Part shown: piece after piece, positions 24,707-33,895 of the stretch
Position numbering within the stretch: position 1 is the first letter of the stretch
Layout: every line of letters begins with the position of its first letter
From: an uncultured bacterium
GTDB taxonomy: Bacteria > Bdellovibrionota_C > UBA2361 > CALJRW01
DNA length: 61,450 nt
Direction: 5' to 3'
NCBI GenBank assembly: GCA_937976335.1
Contig: CALJRW010000045.1
Coordinates: 1-61,450, forward strand
The notes under the pieces: generated by a model
The model's input: the letters and a program-made list of their open reading frames with translations, nothing else
What the model was told of the DNA's origin: nothing
Databases searched by the model: none
Made by a program: the position numbers and the translations under genes

Positions 24707-25113
24707 TTTACTGTACTCCGTAAATTTTTCGTAAAATACTAAATAGAATTCATTCTAAAATAACTTTTATACCTTCTCTAAGCATTTGAAAATACAGAAA
24801 ATAAAAAAAAATATTTTTTTCTCTGGACAAAGTAGCTTACTCGTTATACTATTATTTTATATTGTTTCTCAATATACCACTACTCAACAACTTAGCATAT
24901 TAACCTATTGTATTTATTCAATTTACTTGTATTATAACTTTGCGTTGTATTTTTATTTCTTGTTCTTTAGGAAATCAAGAAAAATTACCACGTCTAAGCA
25001 TTTGAAATTACAGAGCTACCGTTTTAAAACTAGAACAATATCAGTGAGTTAAGAAAATATGACTTTTCGCCCTTTTAACAATACCCTTAAGAAAAATAAA
25101 TTATTAACTACTT
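24707..25113. other. 407-bp gap before tatA/B with a 22-bp direct repeat
   Basis: The region is very AT-rich. The 22-mers at 24777-24798 and 24993-25014 (tctaagcatttgaa-a/t-tacaga form) are identical except for one base and lie 216 bp apart. Between them is an uninterrupted frame (24786-25052, TTG start) encoding a hydrophobic, Tyr/Phe-rich peptide with two possible membrane helices; I cannot tell whether it is a real small membrane protein. No strong promoter for tatA/B is evident. Confidence 0.4.
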
Positions 25114-25440
25114 ATGTTTGGAATTAGCTTTACAGAAATTTTATTTCTACTTTTAATTGTTTTAATAGTCTATGGACCAGAAAGACTGCCTGAAGTTGCT
25201 CGCTCCTTAGGTAAATTTCTTGGAGTTATAAAAAAAAATACGGACTCTGTTAGAAGAGATTTCTACAATGCTGTATACACCCCGCTTCAAAATACTGAAG
25301 GAAAGCTAAAACTACACGAAAGAAATTTGACAACAATTGCAAGTGATTTAATGAAATCAGATAATTGTGAAACTAAATCTAAAATTGAATCTGAAAATAT
25401 TGAAAAGAAGAAAAAGCCTAAGGTAAATTTAGATGAGTGA
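25114..25440 (+). CDS. Twin-arginine translocase TatA/TatB subunit
   Basis: A 108-residue protein with the N-terminal membrane helix FTEILFLLLIVLIVYGP, hinge GPERLPEVARSLGKFLG and amphipathic helix, then a charged tail. Glu at position 8 is the TatB-type residue (TatA usually has Gln), but systems with a single TatA/B-like protein exist, so I leave the paralogue open. It overlaps tatC by 8 bp and is clearly cotranscribed and coupled. No second tatA-like gene is visible in this window. Confidence 0.9.
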   Translation: MFGISFTEILFLLLIVLIVYGPERLPEVARSLGKFLGVIKKNTDSVRRDFYNAVYTPLQNTEGKLKLHERNLTTIASDLMKSDNCETKSKIESENIEKKKKPKVNLDE

Positions 25441-26170
25441 TCAAAAAATTGAAGAAAAAAAAGAGATGACTTTTTTTGATCATATTGGAGAACTTAGAAC
25501 TCGTTTAGTTTACAGTTTGCTCGGTGTTGGTATAGGAGCTATTTTTTCCTACTATTTTATCAGCGATATATTTGCAATTTTAGCAGAACCTTACTTTGAT
25601 TCATTCCCAGAAAATACATTAATTGGAACTGGCCCTGCTGAAGCTTTTTTACTTAGATTAAAAGCCTCTATCTTATCAAGCATTATCATAACGAGCCCCT
25701 ATCTTTTTTATCAAATCTGGCTTTTTATTGCACCAGGCCTCCTTGAAAATGAAAAAAAACTATTCATTCCTTTTGTCTCTGCAACAACATTTCTCTTTTT
25801 AATAGGAGTATTTTTTTGTTATTTTGTAGTACTCCCCTTTACATTTGACTTCTTCTTTAAACAATACAAAGCAATTGGAGTTAGTCCAACTATTCGAATT
25901 ACTGAGCACTTAACCCTAATTGCAAAAGCATTACTAGGATTTGGCGCCGTATTTCAAATGCCTATTCTTGCTTTTTTTCTAGGGAGAGTCGGCATTCTTA
26001 CAGATAAAAAACTTATTGCTTGGTTCAGACATGCTATAGTTGTAATTTTTGTAGTTGGCGCCATTTTAACACCTCCTGATGTTCTAACACAGTTACTTAT
26101 GGCAGGCCCGCTTATTTGTCTTTATGGTATTAGCATTTTGATTGTTCGGTATACTCAAAAAGTAGATTGA
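25433..26170 (+). CDS. tatC: Twin-arginine translocase subunit TatC
   Basis: A 245-residue six-helix protein that binds twin-arginine signal peptides and starts assembly of the Tat channel. The N-terminal cytoplasmic signature FFDHIGELRTRL carries the conserved Glu; later LFIAPGLLENEKK and the FAFQMP-like FGAVFQMPILAFFLG are typical. It overlaps tatA/B by 8 bp (ATG inside its last codons). Downstream lie palindromic repeats rather than further tat genes. Confidence 0.95.
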   Translation: MSDQKIEEKKEMTFFDHIGELRTRLVYSLLGVGIGAIFSYYFISDIFAILAEPYFDSFPENTLIGTGPAEAFLLRLKASILSSIIITSPYLFYQIWLFIAPGLLENEKKLFIPFVSATTFLFLIGVFFCYFVVLPFTFDFFFKQYKAIGVSPTIRITEHLTLIAKALLGFGAVFQMPILAFFLGRVGILTDKKLIAWFRHAIVVIFVVGAILTPPDVLTQLLMAGPLICLYGISILIVRYTQKVD

Positions 26171-26177
26171 GCCTTAT

Positions 26178-26260
26178 ATAGTTATCCCAAAAAAGAATTT
26201 CTCTATAATTATATAGACGAAAACCTTCGGCTTCCCTAAGTTCTTGATTGGGATAACTAT
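26178..26260. repeat. Family-1 palindromic repeat (83 bp)
   Basis: Inverted ends atagttatcccaa (26178-26190) and ttgggataactat (26248-26260), perfect over 13 bp and continuing imperfectly inward. The same end sequence occurs at 39016-39028. Centre holds accttcggcttcc. In the convergent gap after tatC. Confidence 0.7.
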
Positions 26261-26279
26261 TTGCCGTCCCTCCGGGGGT

Positions 26280-26330
26280 ATAGTAAGTCCAAAAAGTTTT
26301 TTTAGGGAAATGCTTTTTTGGACTTACTAT
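26280..26330. repeat. Family-1 hairpin repeat (51 bp)
   Basis: atagtaagtccaaaaag and cttttttggacttactat form a near-perfect 17-bp stem. The same hairpin type occurs at 38894-38940 and, split, at 3262-3443. It may also act as a terminator for tatC or for the convergent gene at 26447. Confidence 0.7.
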
Positions 26331-26446
26331 AATCTGAATTTTCGTTGCAAGAGAGTCAAACTGATTCAAAATGGGCTTAGGTTGATATTTTTTTCAAAGT
26401 TAGCTTGTTCTGTTATGCAAAAAAAAATTAAAAAATCACTCAGAAA

Positions 26447-27766
26447 CTAAACTTGCCTACATTTCCTAAATATCTGCATATCTCGCCAATCCCAAATACG
26501 CTCTGGATGCTTATCGACACTCTTTGGACGTTTATTCCAGTAACTCACACTAATACAACGTGCTCCTTTGTAGTGTACAAAAAGACCAAACAAAGCAAAA
26601 AGTGAAAAACTTAAACTAAGAATAGTTTTATATTTAAAATTACTGTCATTGAATAATTTATAAACTGGCAGTAAGAAAAAAATCATATATGGCATAACAT
26701 CAATAAAAAGCCTAGGACCATAAGAATGACCTGCCCACCAATGTGGAAAAGTTGAAATAGCAACCCAATGAAGAAAAATAATAGCTAATAATGATACATG
26801 AAACACATCATAAGACTTCTTCTTATAGTTTAAGTAAATGCCAAAAAAAGATAATATAAAAATTGGACAAAAAATTAATAATCCTCGATTCGGACTAATT
26901 AAGTTACCTAAAAGCGCTTCAAAGAAAGTGTTAAAATGTCCAACTCTGCCTGCCGCATAATAAGGAGGAAAGATATGAGAAAAGTTTACAAAGTTTAACA
27001 AACAAAACGGCACTGCGACAAACAATGCCCCTAGGATAAATGATATAAATAAATTCTTATGTTTGAAAAAAATGTAAATGCTAAAAACTAAACAGGAAAT
27101 AGCATTAGTAGGTCGCACTACATAAGAAGATGCCAATAAAAGACCAACAAAGAAAGCATATTTTTTTTTGTTTTTTCTTAGCTTCAATAAACAAAACAAA
27201 ACTGAAGATAATGCAAAAACTGAAGGTCCATGCTGCCAGAGTGATGTTGTAGCAGTTGAAAAAACAGAAGTTGAGAAAGCAAAAATATTTGTCAAAAGAA
27301 ATGCAGCAGTTGTTGAAGTAAAATTGATAAGTACTAAAAAAAGCAAAGAACAAGCTAGAGCAACAGAGAAAGATGCAACAATAACTTCTAATTTCGACTT
27401 TGCTCGCAAACTATAGAATTTTCCAGGTTTATTTTTTTTGATTAATTTTTTAAGAGAAGGAAAGAAAAAAATAGCTAAATCTGGCACAAAATCAACTATA
27501 AAAACAAAAGGAACTGCAAATAAAGAAGAGCCTATAGGAAATAGGTTGTAATAATGTCCTTTAGATTTATAAAGAGCAGCTTTTGATTTTTCAGTAAAGG
27601 CATTTTCAAATTCATCAAGATTAGTATTTCCAGTATGAAGAATACTTACTGCAACTGGAATACTCCAAAAGGTATCAATTTGGTTTTTTCTTTTAGATTG
27701 AACAAATATAGTAAAAGTAAATAAAAATACTACTAAGGCTAAAAAAATGTGCTTATATTTTTTCAA
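26447..27766 (-). CDS. Polytopic membrane protein, GT-C-like
   Basis: A 439-residue protein with about 10 helices. The conserved features PNRGLLIFCPIFILSFFGIYL and FPHWWAGHSYGPRLFIDVMPYM match a widespread family of uncharacterised bacterial membrane proteins related to GT-C glycosyltransferases. The extracytoplasmic loop after helix 1 (NTNLDEFENAF) holds acidic residues in the GT-C catalytic position. It starts with TTG, 19 bp after a second GT-C gene and downstream of a symporter on the same strand, so it is probably in one operon. The function as a sugar transferase is inference. Confidence 0.65.
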   Translation of the reverse strand: MKKYKHIFLALVVFLFTFTIFVQSKRKNQIDTFWSIPVAVSILHTGNTNLDEFENAFTEKSKAALYKSKGHYYNLFPIGSSLFAVPFVFIVDFVPDLAIFFFPSLKKLIKKNKPGKFYSLRAKSKLEVIVASFSVALACSLLFLVLINFTSTTAAFLLTNIFAFSTSVFSTATTSLWQHGPSVFALSSVLFCLLKLRKNKKKYAFFVGLLLASSYVVRPTNAISCLVFSIYIFFKHKNLFISFILGALFVAVPFCLLNFVNFSHIFPPYYAAGRVGHFNTFFEALLGNLISPNRGLLIFCPIFILSFFGIYLNYKKKSYDVFHVSLLAIIFLHWVAISTFPHWWAGHSYGPRLFIDVMPYMIFFLLPVYKLFNDSNFKYKTILSLSFSLFALFGLFVHYKGARCISVSYWNKRPKSVDKHPERIWDWRDMQIFRKCRQV

Positions 27767-27785
27767 TTAATCTACCAAATATAAT

Positions 27786-29249
27786 TTAAACCTGTAACGC
27801 AAAGTAAACTTTTTTCTTTAATCTATTAGGAAAAATATAAAATTTAGTAGAATCATTAAATTTATCATGAATTAAGTTAAAATCATCTTCTTTTATAATG
27901 AGCAAATTGCTCTTTTTATTAATCATATTTTTTAATTCCTTAAGACTATTAAGTTTTATCATTTTTTTAACATTTGAAACATTTTTAAGGTTTAAATTAA
28001 TTTTTTTATTTAGCGCAACTGAACCTAGCATATATATTTTAAAATCTTTTGAGATAAACTCTTTATTCTCTAAGACATCGCTAAGTAAAACATGTAATTT
28101 TTCAGGTTTAAAGTTTAGTATTTTACGGCTATTATAAAATAAAGGTTTTGAAAGAAGAAATAGAAATAATGTAGCAAGTAAGAAAGAGGTACATTTGATG
28201 TAGAAGTTTTTATCATGGAAAAAATTTACTACAAACTTAATCGGTAATACTGCAAGAATTGCCATAGCAGGAATAACTGGCGCTAAGTACCAATTGAGTC
28301 TTGAGTTTAAATACGAATAAACTAAAAAAGGAATCAGCACCCAAATTATTAAATACAGATACTTAGCTTTCTTTGATTTTATATAACTAAAGAAAGAAAT
28401 CAATAAACCGAAAAATAATAAAATTGGCGGAATAAACTTTTTTCTGTAAAATATATTATCAAAATAATAAAAATAATTTTCGCTATGATGATATCCCTCT
28501 TTAAACCTATCAATAAACTGACTATTAAATTGATTTAAGAAAAAGTCATCAAATAATATAAAAATTGAATAAAATAATGAAACTGGCAGTAGAAAGATAA
28601 TTAAAAAAATAACATTTTTTTTAAAAAATTCTTTATTTAAAAATAAATGTTTATCTTTTAGAAAAATACAAAAGGGAATTATCATAAGTGGAAAAATTCC
28701 TGCAAAACTTTTTGCCAAGGTTGCAAGCATTCCGAAAAAACTTGAAATAAAAATTTTACTGTGATTTTTATCTTCTAGAAAATTAATATAAAAATAGAGA
28801 CAGCCAGTTGTGAAAAAAACTAACAAGCTATCATTCACAGCTTGTCTTGCCACATGGCCAAATAAAAAAACTTCGCTACTTAAAAGAGCTAAAACTGTTA
28901 AAAATGAAAAGAAAAAAGATTCAAAATACAAAAAACTTAAATAATATAAAATAATACAAGTTCCAATTCCAGCTAATCCACTTACCAAGCGATAACTTAG
29001 AAACTTTGCACCAAAAATTTTTAGAAAAGGCAAAGTAAGATAAAGAGTAAGTGGCGGTTTTTCAATAAAAGGGGAATCAAAATATCTTGGCATCCAAGAA
29101 TCACCAAAAAAGAAGTTATTGATTACATTTATATAAATAGTTTCATCCGTCGTGATTGGATTAATAGATAAATTATATAAACAAAAAAAAGAACTAATCA
29201 TTATAACTAAAATTAGATAGAATTTTTGTTTTGAGATATTGATGTTCAT
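27786..29249 (-). CDS. Glycosyltransferase of the PMT_2/ArnT type (GT39/83)
   Basis: A 487-residue polytopic protein. N-terminal ITTDETIYINV carries the GT-C acidic motif, EKPPLTLYLTLPFLKIFG is the classic ArnT/PMT_2 loop, and GHVARQAVNDSLLVFF the matching helix. About 11 helices, then a soluble C-terminal tail of some 100 residues. It should transfer a sugar from a polyprenyl-phosphate donor to lipid A-like or protein acceptors on the outer face of the inner membrane. It starts 4 bp after the symporter stop codon; cotranscribed with it and with the 26447-27766 gene. Confidence 0.8.
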   Translation of the reverse strand: MNINISKQKFYLILVIMISSFFCLYNLSINPITTDETIYINVINNFFFGDSWMPRYFDSPFIEKPPLTLYLTLPFLKIFGAKFLSYRLVSGLAGIGTCIILYYLSFLYFESFFFSFLTVLALLSSEVFLFGHVARQAVNDSLLVFFTTGCLYFYINFLEDKNHSKIFISSFFGMLATLAKSFAGIFPLMIIPFCIFLKDKHLFLNKEFFKKNVIFLIIFLLPVSLFYSIFILFDDFFLNQFNSQFIDRFKEGYHHSENYFYYFDNIFYRKKFIPPILLFFGLLISFFSYIKSKKAKYLYLIIWVLIPFLVYSYLNSRLNWYLAPVIPAMAILAVLPIKFVVNFFHDKNFYIKCTSFLLATLFLFLLSKPLFYNSRKILNFKPEKLHVLLSDVLENKEFISKDFKIYMLGSVALNKKINLNLKNVSNVKKMIKLNSLKELKNMINKKSNLLIIKEDDFNLIHDKFNDSTKFYIFPNRLKKKVYFALQV

Positions 29250-29253
29250 TGAA

Positions 29254-30687
29254 TTAACTTATATTATTCGAATTTTTAGAAAAATTTACAGAGAAAGAAC
29301 AAATTATTAAACCTGTTAAAAAAGAAAAAAGAGGGGCAAGAGCTACTAAATAAACATTTTCTGTAATATTTGCATATACAAAAACAGGCAGACCAATTAA
29401 TAAACCTAAAGCAACGGATAAAGTAATCGCATAAGGAGAAACAGTTTTTGAAACAATTGAAAAAACAACAGGAAAAATTCCAGTCGAAGCAATAGTTCCT
29501 ATAATCATCCAAACCCAAAGTAGTTTAAGATTAAAAAGGGCAAATGCTGTTCCAATCACAGCCATTACTAACATTGCAAGTCTAGAAATCTTTAAAAGCT
29601 GTTTGTCACTTGCTTCGGTATCAATATAACATTTATAATAATCGATAGAAATTAAAGAGCTAATTCCACAGAAACTTGAATCTATTGTTGAGCAAAGACC
29701 TGCAAAGGCCATAAAACAAAAGGCAAAAAGTGCTCCTTTAGGAAGAAGATAAGCTATAACTTCAGGACCAACTAGCTGGGGATCAGAAACGCTTAACAAA
29801 CCTCTTTGTACTAAATCAGCACCTATAAAGCCAAGAATTGAAAGAACTATAGGAACTATTCCAAAAATCAAACCTCCATAAACAAAAGTTTTTGCTACAT
29901 CTTTTTTCTTAACTGCAAAAACACGTTGAAAGAACATTTGATCAACAAAAGGTCCTGAAATAAGCGTTAAAGTCATTGGAACACCCATTGTAAAGGCTAA
30001 CCATGGGTTAAGTACATTAGTAAATTCTCCGGACTGTCCACCAATTCCAGACAGCACTGCACTAAAACCACCAACTTTTGTAAGACACATTGGTATTAAA
30101 ATACAACTTAGAACAAGTATTAAAAGCATTTGAAGCATGTCAGTTAAGATAGAAGCTCTTAAACCGCTAATAATGGAATAAGTAAGTGCAATCACAGACA
30201 TCATAACAATAGAAATTTTAATTTCTAATCCACTTACTAAGTGAATTAAAGTCCCACCAGCTAAGGAGTTTATAATTACTGAGAACAGTTGGTATGCAAC
30301 AAAAAAAGATAACACACTTATATGAGCATATTTATTTCCATTAAATTTTTTATAAATAAATTCTGGAAAGGTATAACCTTTAGGAAATTTATTCCTAATT
30401 GTTACTGCAAAAGGAGCAAAAACAAAAAAACAAAGTATGTTTGGGACTGTAAACCAAAAAATCCCAGGAATTCCTTTGGTAAAGCTTTGAAGTGAACAAA
30501 TAAAAATTGCCGGTGCCCAAATCCAAGATACTGCTATGCTTAAAGAACCACGAAATAGAGAAACATCTCTATTTGCAACTAAAAAGTTCTCACTTGTCTC
30601 ATTTTTAAGAGAAGTAAAATAGACTAGAAGAATCATTAATAGACCAAAGAGGCCAAGAATGGTAAGGGCTTCGGTTGGGGTTAGCAT
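29254..30687 (-). CDS. Sodium:solute symporter family protein
   Basis: A 477-residue transporter of the SSS family with about 13 helices. Typical segments are AVSWIWAPAIFICSLQSFTKGIPG, ISGLRASILTDMLQMLLIL (the IYSxxGGLxAVxxTDxxQ-type signature) and FAGLCSTIDSSFCGISSL containing the Ser/Ser-Ser sodium site. Substrate cannot be told. It is the first gene of the symporter/GT-C operon. A TAAACT hexamer ends 6 nt before the ATG. Its association with two GT-C enzymes is odd for a transporter and may be accidental. Confidence 0.88.
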   Translation of the reverse strand: MLTPTEALTILGLFGLLMILLVYFTSLKNETSENFLVANRDVSLFRGSLSIAVSWIWAPAIFICSLQSFTKGIPGIFWFTVPNILCFFVFAPFAVTIRNKFPKGYTFPEFIYKKFNGNKYAHISVLSFFVAYQLFSVIINSLAGGTLIHLVSGLEIKISIVMMSVIALTYSIISGLRASILTDMLQMLLILVLSCILIPMCLTKVGGFSAVLSGIGGQSGEFTNVLNPWLAFTMGVPMTLTLISGPFVDQMFFQRVFAVKKKDVAKTFVYGGLIFGIVPIVLSILGFIGADLVQRGLLSVSDPQLVGPEVIAYLLPKGALFAFCFMAFAGLCSTIDSSFCGISSLISIDYYKCYIDTEASDKQLLKISRLAMLVMAVIGTAFALFNLKLLWVWMIIGTIASTGIFPVVFSIVSKTVSPYAITLSVALGLLIGLPVFVYANITENVYLVALAPLFSFLTGLIICSFSVNFSKNSNNIS

Positions 30688-30936
30688 AAGGATAGTTTAC
30701 ATTCATTGATGATTTTTAGGCAAATTTATTCAGACTTCATATTAGATTCAAGTGAAAGGCCATGATAGTCAAAAGCATATTTTCGATTTATTAGATATAT
30801 GATTGCCTGAATATAATCATCTATTTTTTACTAATCCTAATTACTAGGTAAACCTTAGTAATTTATTAATATTATTCTCAAAGCAATATCAAGCAATACA
30901 TTCTTACTTTGGATCAAAAGATAGGTAATTATTACC

Positions 30937-31416
30937 TTGGATCAAAAGATAAATAAAAGTAGACTTAATTATATGAAACAAATACTAAAAGCATACGTAG
31001 TTAGCGTTATTTGTTCAGCGTTCGTTGCGACATTTTGCATGCTTTGTCAATTTGCTATACTTCAGATTGCTATAATCAGCAAAAATTCAACGCCTATGGG
31101 AACTAGTGAAATGGCATTAGCCCTGTGTATTTCATTTTTCTCATTTTGTGTATCATTTGGGATACTTTTTTTGCTTTCTCTAGTACCAATGGCTTATTGG
31201 GCTAAAACTAGTAAAAGAAGTTTATATGCTCTAGCAGGATTAACTGTTGGAATCTTACAGTATGTATCAGCTTTAAACTATATGAATATATTGGATAAAT
31301 ATAATTTAATTATCTTACTTGTTTTTGCTGCTAGTGGCATAATTGGAGCAGTTAAATTTTGGAAGTACAGCCAGGCACATTTGCTTTGTACACTTTCAAA
31401 CGGGGAAACTAAATGA
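30937..31416 (+). CDS. Four-TM membrane protein, unknown
   Basis: A 159-residue integral membrane protein with four helices (about 17-45, 58-88, 93-112 and 121-142). No family recognised. The start is uncertain: TTG at 30937 or ATG at 30973, 12 codons later and closer to helix 1. The sequence ttggatcaaaagata occurs twice (30909-30923 and 30937-30951), the second copy spanning the TTG. The gene's last codons and some 20 bp downstream are repeated at 34540-34592, a remnant of a duplicate. Confidence 0.5.
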   Translation: MDQKINKSRLNYMKQILKAYVVSVICSAFVATFCMLCQFAILQIAIISKNSTPMGTSEMALALCISFFSFCVSFGILFLLSLVPMAYWAKTSKRSLYALAGLTVGILQYVSALNYMNILDKYNLIILLVFAASGIIGAVKFWKYSQAHLLCTLSNGETK

Positions 31417-31530
31417 TTTGTTGGACGAGCAAAACTCTAATAAACCTATGTCTTGCTCGAAAATATAAATCTGAATTTCTGCATCAAGCTATATCTCTTT
31501 TTTTTATTAAACCTGAATCTCAATAAGTAA

Positions 31531-31785
31531 ATGGATCAACTAATATTTTTTGCTCTAGAAAAAGGAATTTATTCTCGTGAGTTCGTAGTAGGTTTTGTGT
31601 TTATTCTCTTAGGATTTGTTTTTTATTTAATATATTTTTTTAAAAGATATATCTTATCATCAAGTTTTGAAACAATTGAAAGTGTTCTCGATGATTTCAG
31701 CTTACTCTTACTTATTGCAAAAATATTAAGCGGTTTTGGTTTTTTTATTATGCTTATATCAAGCCATCATCTTCTTAATAATTGA
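31531..31785 (+). CDS. Small two-TM membrane protein
   Basis: An 84-residue protein with two helices (about 19-40 and 62-80) and a charged loop FETIESVLDDFS between them. No family recognised and no clear ribosome site before the ATG. It stands in a run of small plus-strand membrane and secreted proteins (30.9-32.3 kb). Confidence 0.45.
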   Translation: MDQLIFFALEKGIYSREFVVGFVFILLGFVFYLIYFFKRYILSSSFETIESVLDDFSLLLLIAKILSGFGFFIMLISSHHLLNN

Positions 31786-31836
31786 CTAAGATTCAATCAG
31801 ATTGTTATAAATTAAGGTAATTTACTGATAAAGGTT

Positions 31837-32331
31837 ATGAGAAATTTAAATTACATACTTTTAAATTATTTAATAATAACTTTTTTTTATACAAAAGTTA
31901 TATTCGCAGAAAGTAATTCAAATATAACTCTAGTAAATGAAGAAGAATCTATTTGTTTAAATAATAATGTCTGGACTATTTGTAACAAAAACAAACAAAC
32001 AAAAAAAAGAAAAACAATAGGTACTTGCGGAAACGATTATCCTAGAGCAATTGATGTTAGTAAACGAACAGAAGATTTCATACTAAATTTAAGCTTAGAA
32101 CAATATAACTTAGCAGAACCTGAAAAAATTTTTGATATTTTGTGGAAAGCTAAACTTAAGGACAAAGATACTCAAGTAGTCATTGTTGAACAAATTAAAG
32201 TTTTAGAACTTATTGAAAATAATAGAATAAAATTTAAAGTCTCCAAAACAGAGAAAAACAAAATATTACTAGCAAAAACAAGAGGAGAAGTATCTTTAAA
32301 GTTAGTTTATCTAAAAACTTTATTAAAATAA
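31837..32331 (+). CDS. Small secreted protein, unknown
   Basis: A 164-residue protein with a signal peptide (about 1-24, ending IFAES). A short Cys zone (ESICLNNNVWTICNK ... GTCGNDY) is interrupted by a strongly basic NKQTKKRKT stretch and followed by a helical, charged C-terminal region. The placing of a basic segment among cysteines near the N-terminus recalls, at smaller scale, the secreted proteins at 34.6-38.6 and 51.6-52.7 kb, but homology is not clear. Function unknown. Confidence 0.5.
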   Translation: MRNLNYILLNYLIITFFYTKVIFAESNSNITLVNEEESICLNNNVWTICNKNKQTKKRKTIGTCGNDYPRAIDVSKRTEDFILNLSLEQYNLAEPEKIFDILWKAKLKDKDTQVVIVEQIKVLELIENNRIKFKVSKTEKNKILLAKTRGEVSLKLVYLKTLLK

Positions 32332-32377
32332 ATAAACTTGGAAGGTATGAATATTGGAGAAGATACCAGTTAGTCGA

Positions 32378-32411
32378 TTATAGTCATCAATTAGGGGGAC
32401 GAAGGTCCAAC
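32378..32411 (-). pseudogene. Possible remnant of a TM2-gene 3' end
   Basis: The sequence tagtcatcaattagggggacgaaggt-type here resembles the end of the TM2 gene at 33888-33918 (tagtcattaattagcgggacgaaagt). Read on the minus strand it would encode a PSSP-stop instead of RPAN-stop tail. Only about 30 bp match, so a decayed duplicate is a suggestion. Confidence 0.3.
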
Positions 32412-32493
32412 ATTTCCTCTCTTAAAGAAGAAATAGGTATTGCGATTACTATAATATAAGTTTGTACTTTAGCTCGAAAGAAATTAAGCTCTG

Positions 32494-32502
32494 TGTTATT
32501 AT
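32494..32502 (+). promoter_or_regulatory. Extended -10 6 nt before the methyltransferase-like gene
   Basis: TGT-TATTAT, TGn-extended -10, ends exactly 6 nt before the ATG at 32509; predicts a leaderless transcript. Confidence 0.5.
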
Positions 32503-32508
32503 AGTCAA

Positions 32509-33825
32509 ATGATGTACGGCGCCGCAACAACTCCGAATATGAACCAAACTCGTCTAGAGAACATTTTCTTTGGTATATCTTTACAAACTTTTTCTTCTAG
32601 AGCTGACTCATATGAGGGTTTGACTGTAAGAATCACTACAAATAAAGGTGAGACTATAGCTGAAGGATCTGTTACTTTAAACGGAGATGAAATTCAGATA
32701 GTTGATCAGAATGGCTGTATTTTAGAGTTAAATCCTGAGAGCAACTTTGTAGTTTTAGAAGCCACAGAAAATACTACTCCTAAACGCGGAGTTAATACAT
32801 TTTTTGATCCCAACTTCAACTACCCTTCTCAAACTCCATCTAATAAAAAACATGAAGCACTAAACGCTCTTAAATCTGCAATAAGTGCTAGTAGGCTTAG
32901 ACCATTAAGAGATAGTCAAGCAATAAGAGAAGTTTTTGACTATGATTTTTTTGGACTCAGAATCCAACCTAAATCTTTCGATGAGTCTATTCGTATTGCT
33001 GTACCTCGTTATCATATAGAAAAAAAAATAGATGCTGGCGCTTTACTAGATATGGGTGAAGAAATTGGAGTATTTCACCTTCCACCTTCCAATAAACAAA
33101 GTGAGGCGCTGAGTATTGGTCTTGCCTTAAGTAGTTTTTTACAAACCTTAAACACTTATGATTTTGAATATGACAGTTCTAGCGATTCAAGAAAATTGAA
33201 TATAAATTGGGAGACTGCATACTTGGAACCTCAAACCAGCAAAGCTTATATTCAAAGCATTCACCCAACATTACAAGAAACTATGCTTAGAGTGTGTAAC
33301 GAGTTATCTTGTGAAATAAGCTGTCTTGAACTCTTTGCTGGAAATACAGGTGGCTTTGTTAGGAGCACAATTAACAATTTAGGTGCTCGATGCAAATCTT
33401 ACATAACTGTTGATTCAAAACCTATGAAAAATGAAACACATATGCCTGAAATTGATGACAGGCATGAACATATAGTGACAAATTTAAGCACTACAAATGT
33501 GTTGAAAAATTTAGAGTTTGAACACCCACTAAACATTTGTATTGTATCTGGAGGCTTGCAGCATGGCGTTGTTACTAGAAAAACTGCACTGAGTCTGTTA
33601 ACAGAAATTTACGAGCAATTAGAGGTAGGAGGATACTTTATTTCTTCTGGACTCACCCCTTCTTGCTTCAATTCTGATGATTTAGTTGATATTGGATTTA
33701 GCGTTTTAATGACTTGCAGGACAGGAGTATGTGAGTTCAACCCAAGACTTGGCAACCTATTTATAAAGACAGTCCCAAATTCCTCAGCTTCTGAAGTCTT
33801 GCAACTTTACGTTGCAAGAAAATAA
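32509..33825 (+). CDS. Methyltransferase-like protein with unknown N-terminal domain
   Basis: A 438-residue cytoplasmic protein. The C-terminal half looks like a Rossmann methyltransferase: CLELFAGNTGGFVRSTI (motif I position), SYITVDSKPMKNE (acidic end of strand 2), NICIVSGGLQHG (strand 4) and QLEVGGYFISSGLT (strand 5). Residues 1-80 form a small beta domain (VRITTNKGETIAEGSVTL, EIQIVDQNGCILEL) and the middle (about 110-250) is unassigned. Motif I is unusual (FAGNTGG), so cofactor binding is not certain. I do not recognise the family. No operon partner; a leaderless promoter precedes it. Confidence 0.6.
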   Translation: MMYGAATTPNMNQTRLENIFFGISLQTFSSRADSYEGLTVRITTNKGETIAEGSVTLNGDEIQIVDQNGCILELNPESNFVVLEATENTTPKRGVNTFFDPNFNYPSQTPSNKKHEALNALKSAISASRLRPLRDSQAIREVFDYDFFGLRIQPKSFDESIRIAVPRYHIEKKIDAGALLDMGEEIGVFHLPPSNKQSEALSIGLALSSFLQTLNTYDFEYDSSSDSRKLNINWETAYLEPQTSKAYIQSIHPTLQETMLRVCNELSCEISCLELFAGNTGGFVRSTINNLGARCKSYITVDSKPMKNETHMPEIDDRHEHIVTNLSTTNVLKNLEFEHPLNICIVSGGLQHGVVTRKTALSLLTEIYEQLEVGGYFISSGLTPSCFNSDDLVDIGFSVLMTCRTGVCEFNPRLGNLFIKTVPNSSASEVLQLYVARK

Positions 33826-33895
33826 ACAAAGGCAAGAACTTTAATTTCTTTAACTAACTTTGATTTACCTGAACATGTAATACAAATGATAGTCA

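Noticed and set aside
26130..26450. Short frames on both strands after tatC
   Set aside because: They are made of the palindromic repeats, overlap the tatC end and have no ribosome site.
32509..33825. Restriction or DNA-methylation system around the methyltransferase-like gene
   Set aside because: No endonuclease, target-recognition domain or N-6/C-5 methylase motif (DPPY, PCQ) is seen; neighbours are small membrane proteins.
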